In this document: in pieces, positions 59,358 through 64,000 of the stretch | How positions within the stretch are numbered: position 1 is the first letter of the stretch | How the letters are laid out: every line of letters starts with the position of its first letter | Source of the DNA: Medakamo hakoo | Taxonomy: Eukaryota > Chlorophyta > Trebouxiophyceae > Coccomyxaceae | Assembly: GCA_026636295.1 (NCBI GenBank) | Contig: CP089453.1 | Span: forward strand, 744,001 to 808,000 | Length of the DNA stretch: 64,000 bases | Reading direction: 5' to 3' | The notes under the pieces: model-generated | Databases searched by the model: none | Seen by the model: the letters and a program-made list of their open reading frames with translations, nothing else | Told to the model about the DNA's origin: nothing | Position numbers and translations under genes: made by a program

Positions 59358-59454
59358 CGTGCTTTCTCTTTGAGGAGCGAAAAAAATCGGCAGTGGGGGG
59401 CGACAGCAGCCCACTCACGCTCCCCCTCTCCCACCCCCATTCACCTCGCCGGTG

Positions 59455-60519
59455 CTAAGGCGGCCACAGGGCCCCACCACCGCCACCCCCACCGCCCTGC
59501 TGCATGGCCCGCAGCGCGGCCGCCTGTTGCAGCAAGGCCCCCACCACGGCCAGGTCGGCCGGCGGCGGCGGGTGGCGGGGTTGCTGGACGGCCGCGACCG
59601 GCTGCCCACCGCCCACCCCACCCACCGCCACCAGCACCGGCGGCACGGGCGGCGGCCAGGGCCAGTCCGCCGCCGCGGCGGCGGACGCTAAAGCGCTCGC
59701 CGCGTGGCGCACCGCGGCCGCGTCGGCTTCCGCGACTTCAGCCCGGCGCTGCGCGGCCGCCGCCGCGGCGCGGGCGCGCTCCAACGCCGCCGCCTGGGCG
59801 CCCAGGATCGCGCGCTGCCTGACGACTTCAGTCGACAGGGCGGTGATCTGGGCGGCGGCGGCGGCCATGAGTGCGTCGGCGTCCGACGACGACGGCGAGG
59901 CCGGGGCGGCCGGCGGCGGGCCCGTCGACGCAGGAGCGGGCGCGGCGGGTGCGTCGGCCTCAGCCTCGGCCAGCCAGGCCGGGCGGCGGCGCTTGCGCCC
60001 GCCACCCCCACCCCCACCCCCACCACCGCCCTCGGCTTGCGGCAGGGCCACGATCGCCGCCGCCGCCGCCAGGGACGTGACGGGCGGGACGGACGCGGGG
60101 TAGGAGGGCGGCCGCGCCCGCGGCGGCGGCGGCCGGGGTGGCGCGGGCGGCGGCTTGTCAGACCATTTGGGAGGCGGCGGGTAGGCGGCGAGCGGCGGCG
60201 GCGGCGGCAGTGGTGGGGGTGGTGCCCCGACCGCCGCCTCTTCTTCTTGACCTGGTTCGTCCGCGCCTTGACCCTCGGCGGGCGCGGCGGTGGACGCCCA
60301 GCACAGGGCGGGCGGGTGGTGGTGGGGAGCGGTGGGGGCAGGCGCGCCCGTCGCGTGGGCGCTACCTCCCGCCGCCGAACCGTCCCGGCCGGCGGCCTCG
60401 GCTTTGGCCACGGCCTCGTCCATGGCTGCTGTGGTGCCTGGGCGCTTCAGGGACGGGGCGGTGGCGGTGCCGGCCGCGCATGGCGGTGGCGCGGGCGCGG
60501 GAGGTGAGGACGGCGCCAT
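59455..60519 (-). CDS. unrecognised Pro/Ala-rich protein with nuclear signal and coiled coil
   Basis: Single exon, 354 residues, start MAPSSPPAPAPP. I recognise no family. The first 170 residues are Pro/Ala-rich with PPPPKWSDKPPPAPP in the middle. A Gly run is followed by GRKRRRPAWLAEAEAD, a likely nuclear localisation signal. Residues about 220-290 are a probable coiled coil: LMAAAAAQITALSTEVVRQR, AILGAQAAALERARAAAAAA, then EVAEADAAAVRHAASALA. The C-terminus is Gly/Gln/Pro-rich (LLQQAAALRAMQQ). It could be a transcription-related or RNA-processing protein. It is divergent from EF-Ts, with 226 bp between starts. The coiled coil and the basic patch argue for a real protein, but low complexity limits confidence. 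Confidence 0.55.
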   Translation of the reverse strand: MAPSSPPAPAPPPCAAGTATAPSLKRPGTTAAMDEAVAKAEAAGRDGSAAGGSAHATGAPAPTAPHHHPPALCWASTAAPAEGQGADEPGQEEEAAVGAPPPPLPPPPPLAAYPPPPKWSDKPPPAPPRPPPPRARPPSYPASVPPVTSLAAAAAIVALPQAEGGGGGGGGGGGRKRRRPAWLAEAEADAPAAPAPASTGPPPAAPASPSSSDADALMAAAAAQITALSTEVVRQRAILGAQAAALERARAAAAAAQRRAEVAEADAAAVRHAASALASAAAAADWPWPPPVPPVLVAVGGVGGGQPVAAVQQPRHPPPPADLAVVGALLQQAAALRAMQQGGGGGGGGALWPP

Positions 60520-60745
60520 TGGCTTGCGTATTTTGTTGACAGGGGGGAGCAGGCGTGCCGCGCCCCAAATGGGATTGTGTGCGTCCGCTACGGGATGTGG
60601 TGATGGCCACACGCGAGGCGAGAGGGTGTGCGGGTCGACGAAATGGTCCCGCGTGCGGCCGTTTGGCGTGGGCAAACTCTGAAAAAGGCGCTCACGACAG
60701 GTGCAGGAGTGAGGGCCGCGCTCGTCTACACACTCTCCATGCACC

Positions 60746-62123
60746 ATGCTGCTCGCCCGATACGCTGCGCGGCGCCGGCGCCCCGTGTGGGCCGCCCGCC
60801 TCTTCGCCGCCGCCCCGCCCCCTGCCGCCGCCCAACTGGCCGCCATTAAAGCTCTCCGCGAATCCAGCGGCGCGCCCATGACCGACGTCAAAGCCGCCCT
60901 CGTCGAAGCGGGCTGGGACGGCGACGCTGCGTTTGCGGCGCTGCGTAAAAAAGGGCTGGCGGCCGCGCAGAAAAAGGTTTGTTGTTTTTTTTACAGTCGA
61001 CGGTGACGCCAAGACGTCCTGTATCTTGCATGCCGGAGGCGGGGATGCGGCGTGCGGCGCATTGGGCAGCGCGCCGCGCGAGCCATCCGTCGATCGGCGC
61101 CTAGCCCGTGCAACCCCAACCCCCGGCCCGGCTCTCTCATCATCGACACCAACAACAAAAACGCACGCCCACCCACTACAGGCTTCCCGCCACGCCGCCG
61201 AAGGCCTGGTCGGCGTGTCCGTGTCTGGGTCGTCTGGCGCGATTGTAGAGGTACAGGGACTTTGCAGAGTGCGGGCGTCGCGCTGCCTCCCCCTCTCCGT
61301 CTCCCCCCCGCCTTCTGTCCTCACGCGCGTCCGCGCCCCATCCCTCCCCCCCTCTCTCCATCCCTCCACACAGATCAACTCCGAGACCGACTTTGCCGCC
61401 CGCAACGAGGCTTTCACCTCCCTGGTCTCCGCCGCGGCCGCGGCGGCCCTGCGCGCCCCAGCACCCTCTCCGACCGGTGGCGAGCTGGCGCCCGACGCCC
61501 TCGCCGCCCTGCCGTCCTCGTCCGCTCCCTCCCTGTCCGACGCGGTCGCGGCGGTCGCGGGCACCGTCCGCGAAAACATCGTCCTCCGCCGTGGCGCGCG
61601 CTTGGACGCGTCCGCCAACGGTGGCGTGCTGGGCTCGTACGTGCACACGGCTGCTGGGCCGGGTTTGGGCCGCATGGCGGCCCTTGTTGCCTTGGCGCCC
61701 GCGGGCGCCGGTTCCAAAAAGCCGCCCGCCTCGCCAGCCGACGCGGCCGACCTCGCGGCCAAGCTCGCCATGCACGTCGTCGCGTCCCGGCCGCTCGCCT
61801 TGGACCGTGCGTCCGTGCCGGCTGCGCTGGTCGACGCTGAGCGGGCCGTCCTGGCCGACCAGGCGGCCGCGTCGGGCAAGCCGCCGGCCGTGGCGGCGAA
61901 GATGGTGGAGGGGCGCCTGGGCAAGTGGTTTGAGGCCGCGGCGTTGCTGGACCAGCCGTACGTCCTGGACGACTCCCTGAAGGTGGGGCGGGTCGTGTCG
62001 GATGCGGGCCTGGCCGTCACGGGCTTTGTGCGGCTGCAGGTGGGGGAAGGGTTGGAGGCCAAGGGCGGCGGCGACTTTGCTCAGGAAGTGGCGGACACTC
62101 TGAAAGCGACGGCGGGCGGGTGA
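60746..62123 (+). CDS. TSFM: mitochondrial elongation factor Ts
   Basis: Guanine nucleotide exchange factor for EF-Tu in organellar translation. Exons 60746-60976, 61182-61250 and 61374-62123, phase 0 throughout, give 349 residues. A short basic leader (MLLARYAARRRRPVWAARLF) fits mitochondria. The UBA-like N-domain reads LAAIKALRESSGAPMTDVKA, ALVEAGWDGDAAFAALRKKG. After ASRHAAEGLVGV comes the EF-Tu contact EINSETDFAARNEAFTSLV, with the T-D-F motif intact and the splice before INSET. The core continues VRENIVLRRGARL, AKLAMHVVASRPLAL and VEGRLGKWFEAAALLDQPYV, the usual second EF-Ts subdomain. All family blocks are in order and the length is normal. Confidence 0.95.
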
Positions 62124-62232
62124 GGGCGCGCGTGCGTGTGTGTGTGCGTGCGTGTGTGTGACACGGTGCACAAGGGGTGAACGACTCCTGCTTCCCTCCC
62201 CTACAAAGCCGAGTGGCACCACCACCCTTCCC

Positions 62233-63000
62233 TCAGTCGGCCTCCCCGCCGTCGGCTGGCACCGTCACGTCCAGGATGATGGGGGCGTAGGCCGCAATGA
62301 ATTCACGCGTGTCGACGCCCAGCTTCAAGTCAACCTCCCCACCGCCGAGCCAGAACAGCCCCGGCTCCAGGTCCGCAATGGCCGACGCCAGGATCACCGG
62401 AATGCCGGCCTCGACGCCCACGGGCGTCACAGCGTTGTGCTCGTACCCAGTGATGCGCGCCGAGTCTTCCTCTGACGCCAGGCGCAGGTTGAAGGCTTTG
62501 CCCGGAGCGGCGCCCGCCGCGGCGGCGACCAGGCCCTTCCTCAGGGCTTCCGCGTCGAATTTAGCGGTGTACTGGACGATGACCAGGAAGAAACGGGACA
62601 ACGCGGCGGCTTGGGTGGGAGGGAGGGCGCCGCGGGCCTCGGCCGAAAACGGGCCCGTCCCATCCCGGCTCCGCGTGTTTTCCAGGGTGAGCGTCTTGCA
62701 CAGGTGGGCGGTGGACGGCGCCCGGAGCTGGTCCCGGCGCCAGGCCAGCGGGCGTTCATAGTAATCGGCCGGGACACGGAGGAACGACCGGTTGGTCACA
62801 CCGCGAGACGCGAGTTCCGCGTCCAGGCGGGTCTGGACGGCGGACGCGGGCGTGGTCGAGGGTGGGAGGCGCGCCGTCGAAGCCGCGCCGCCGTCCGCCA
62901 GGCGCGCTTCCAACGCCGCAATCCGGGCCTCGATCCGGTCCAGGCGGGCCTCAGCCGCACCCTGGTCAGAGATGGACAGCCGTTCGATCAGGTCGGCCAT
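62233..63000 (-). CDS. YbaK-domain (aminoacyl-tRNA deacylase-like) protein
   Basis: Single exon, 255 residues. A short coiled coil opens it (AEARLDRIEARIAALEARLA), then the editing domain: VPADYYERPLAWRRDQL, HLCKTLTLENTRS and FFLVIVQYTAKFDAEALRKG. The core is SARITGYEHNAVTPVGVEA, PVILASAIADLEPGLFWLGG and GEVDLKLGVDTREFIAAY. G-x-x-x-N-A-V-T-P-x-G and W-x-G-G-G are the family marks. YbaK and ProX proteins hydrolyse mischarged tRNAs, YbaK acting on Cys-tRNA(Pro). This protein is of the eukaryotic type with the N-terminal coiled coil. It lies 176 bp downstream of cysteinyl-tRNA synthetase on the same strand. A run of 20 A (minus strand) precedes its start by 40 bp. Confidence 0.85.
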   Translation of the reverse strand: MADLIERLSISDQGAAEARLDRIEARIAALEARLADGGAASTARLPPSTTPASAVQTRLDAELASRGVTNRSFLRVPADYYERPLAWRRDQLRAPSTAHLCKTLTLENTRSRDGTGPFSAEARGALPPTQAAALSRFFLVIVQYTAKFDAEALRKGLVAAAAGAAPGKAFNLRLASEEDSARITGYEHNAVTPVGVEAGIPVILASAIADLEPGLFWLGGGEVDLKLGVDTREFIAAYAPIILDVTVPADGGEAD

Positions 63001-63039
63001 CGGGCGGCGAGAAATGAAAGTCTGAGCGAGGCGCGCCCG

Positions 63040-63059
63040 TTTTTTTTTTTTTTTTTTTT
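63040..63059. repeat. T20 homopolymer (A20 on the minus strand)
   Basis: A run of 20 T, the longest homopolymer in the window. It lies 40 bp upstream of the YbaK-domain start and 117 bp after the CysRS stop, both on the minus strand, where it reads as A20. It may be a 5'-leader A tract, a nucleosome-excluding element, or a relic of a poly(A) tail. Confidence 0.8.
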
Positions 63060-63176
63060 CGCCGCTCGGCCTGCTCTCCATCAACGCTCCACCAACCGCC
63101 CCTCTCCGTCCGGCAGATGAAAAAGAAAAAGTGATGGCCAAATTCTCATTTGCACGAAACCCTCACCTTCACCCCC

Positions 63177-64000
63177 TCACTCCTCCTCCAAATCCCGGAC
63201 CGCCGGCCGCCACTCTGTGCCAGCCGGCCCGTCCAAGAGCGCCAGGCCGACGCTCTCAAGTTTCACTCTCTCCGCGTCGGCCGTCGCCCAGTCCTTGGCC
63301 GCCCGGGCGGCGGCACGGGCCGCAATGGCGGCTTCCACGTCGTCAGCCGTCATGCCGGCGCGGACCAGGGCGCGGGCGCGCAGGTCGGCCAGGGCGGCCG
63401 ACACGCCGCCCTCCCCGTCCGCGGGGTCCAGGCCCAGCCAGGCCAGGACGCACCGCAGGCCGCCCACGATGGACGCCAGGTCCGCCAGCCGCCCGGGCGC
63501 TTTCTTGCCCTTCTTCGTGTGGACAAGGTCGTTGGCGGCTTTCAGAGGCGCGGACAGCGCGGCAACAGCCGCGGGCGTGTTGAGGTCGTCGGCCAAGGCG
63601 GCGGCGGCGGCCGCGGCCGCGACCCCGCCCGGCCCGGCGCCCCGCTGCAGGTCCGCCGCCGCCGCCGCGACCGCGTCCTCGCCCTCCGCCCCAGCCGCGG
63701 CCAGCACGCCCTCCGCGTCAGCCAGCGTCTGGTAAATGTAAAACAGTCGCCCCGACGCGGCTTCTAGCGCGGCGGGCGAGTAACCGACGGGCGACCGGTA
63801 GTGGGTGGACACGAGGAACAAGCGGATCGCGGCCGGCGCGTAGCTCCGCGCCGCGTCCCGGATCGTGAAAAAGTTGCCCAGCGATTTGGACATCTTGTCC
63901 CCGCCCGCCGCCGTCACAAAGCCCAGGTGGACCCACCACCGGACAAAGTCGATGCCGCCGGGCATTTCCGCCTTGTCGCACTCGCACGCGGCCGCCTGGC
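63177..64000 (-). CDS. CARS: cysteinyl-tRNA synthetase, C-terminal part (cut by window edge)
   Basis: Partial gene: the frame is open to the right edge of the window, so only the last 273 codons and the stop are seen. CDKAEMPGGIDFVRWWVHLG leads into FVTAAGGDKMSKSLGNFFTI, with the KMSKS loop intact. The class I C-terminal region follows: AAIRLFLVSTHYRSPVGYSP, ALEAASGRLFYIYQTLADAE and ALADDLNTPAAVAALSAPLK. The end, AARAAKDWATADAERVKLES and VGLALLDGPAGTEWR, is the conserved CysRS C-terminus (R-x-x-K-D-W-x-x-A-D-x-I/R-R-x-x-L). The catalytic HIGH and zinc-binding part lies outside. It may serve cytosol or organelles; that cannot be told here. Confidence 0.94.
   Translation of the reverse strand, partial: QAAACECDKAEMPGGIDFVRWWVHLGFVTAAGGDKMSKSLGNFFTIRDAARSYAPAAIRLFLVSTHYRSPVGYSPAALEAASGRLFYIYQTLADAEGVLAAAGAEGEDAVAAAAADLQRGAGPGGVAAAAAAAALADDLNTPAAVAALSAPLKAANDLVHTKKGKKAPGRLADLASIVGGLRCVLAWLGLDPADGEGGVSAALADLRARALVRAGMTADDVEAAIAARAAARAAKDWATADAERVKLESVGLALLDGPAGTEWRPAVRDLEEE

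Noticed and set aside
1-64000. Mobile elements, rRNA genes, viral remnants
   Set aside because: No transposase, reverse transcriptase, integrase, capsid-like frame, long terminal repeat or rRNA sequence was recognised on either strand.

Overview
The window is nuclear DNA of a compact, very GC-rich photosynthetic eukaryote, most likely a green microalga. The evidence for a plastid of the green lineage is a PGR5 homologue, a ClpS adaptor with a putative transit peptide, an LPP-epsilon-type plastid phosphatidate phosphatase, 4-hydroxyphenylpyruvate dioxygenase and an ALDH22-type aldehyde dehydrogenase. Spliceosomal GT-AG introns, mitochondrial import and assembly factors, separase, RAD54 and chromatin subunits rule out a prokaryote. 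Third codon positions are almost all G or C, and conserved proteins carry long Ala, Gly, Pro and acidic inserts. I cannot name the species.

Layout. 1-5.1 kb: RPL22, ClpS, PGR5 and a small basic C1D-like protein. 5.2-13.1 kb: a triplicated paladin-type phosphatase of 1946 residues and a LYR-DUF179 fusion. 13.1-20.5 kb: ATG3, SWC6/ZNHIT1, an F-box protein, a plastid-targeted conserved protein and a TBC1D13-like Rab GAP. 20.6-29.3 kb: RAD54, LPP-epsilon and two unrecognised genes. 29.8-37.9 kb: separase and RTF1. 38-46.4 kb: DDHD phospholipase, HPPD, PAM18/TIM14, CMC1 and ALDH22. 46.4-54 kb: FAM210-like protein, ACR3 arsenite exporter, a second RAD54-family ATPase (RAD54B/RDH54) and a Rab3GAP2 N-domain protein. 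54.2-64 kb: RCHY1/PIRH2, EAF6, a SEC-C protein, a mitochondrial carrier, an unknown Pro-rich protein, mitochondrial EF-Ts, a YbaK-domain deacylase and the 3' part of cysteinyl-tRNA synthetase, which runs off the right edge.

Organisation. Genes are packed about one per 1.9 kb. At least seven divergent pairs have start codons only 0.12-0.32 kb apart, so shared bidirectional promoters are likely. Introns are few, short and crowded at the 5' ends of genes; separase, the DDHD lipase and RAD54B have none. No rRNA gene, complete tRNA gene, CRISPR array or recognisable transposon was seen.

Functional groups. Several genes serve recombination, chromatin and mitosis (RAD54, RAD54B, separase, SWC6, EAF6, RTF1). 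Several serve mitochondria (PAM18, CMC1, EF-Ts, carrier, FAM210-like, SEC-C). Others serve plastid electron flow and proteolysis (PGR5, ClpS). I see no single multi-gene system. The most notable non-gene signals are twin palindromes spaced exactly 30 bp apart in a divergent promoter, paired E2F-like sites at RAD54, and repeats lying beside ATG3, the DUF179 gene and ACR3.
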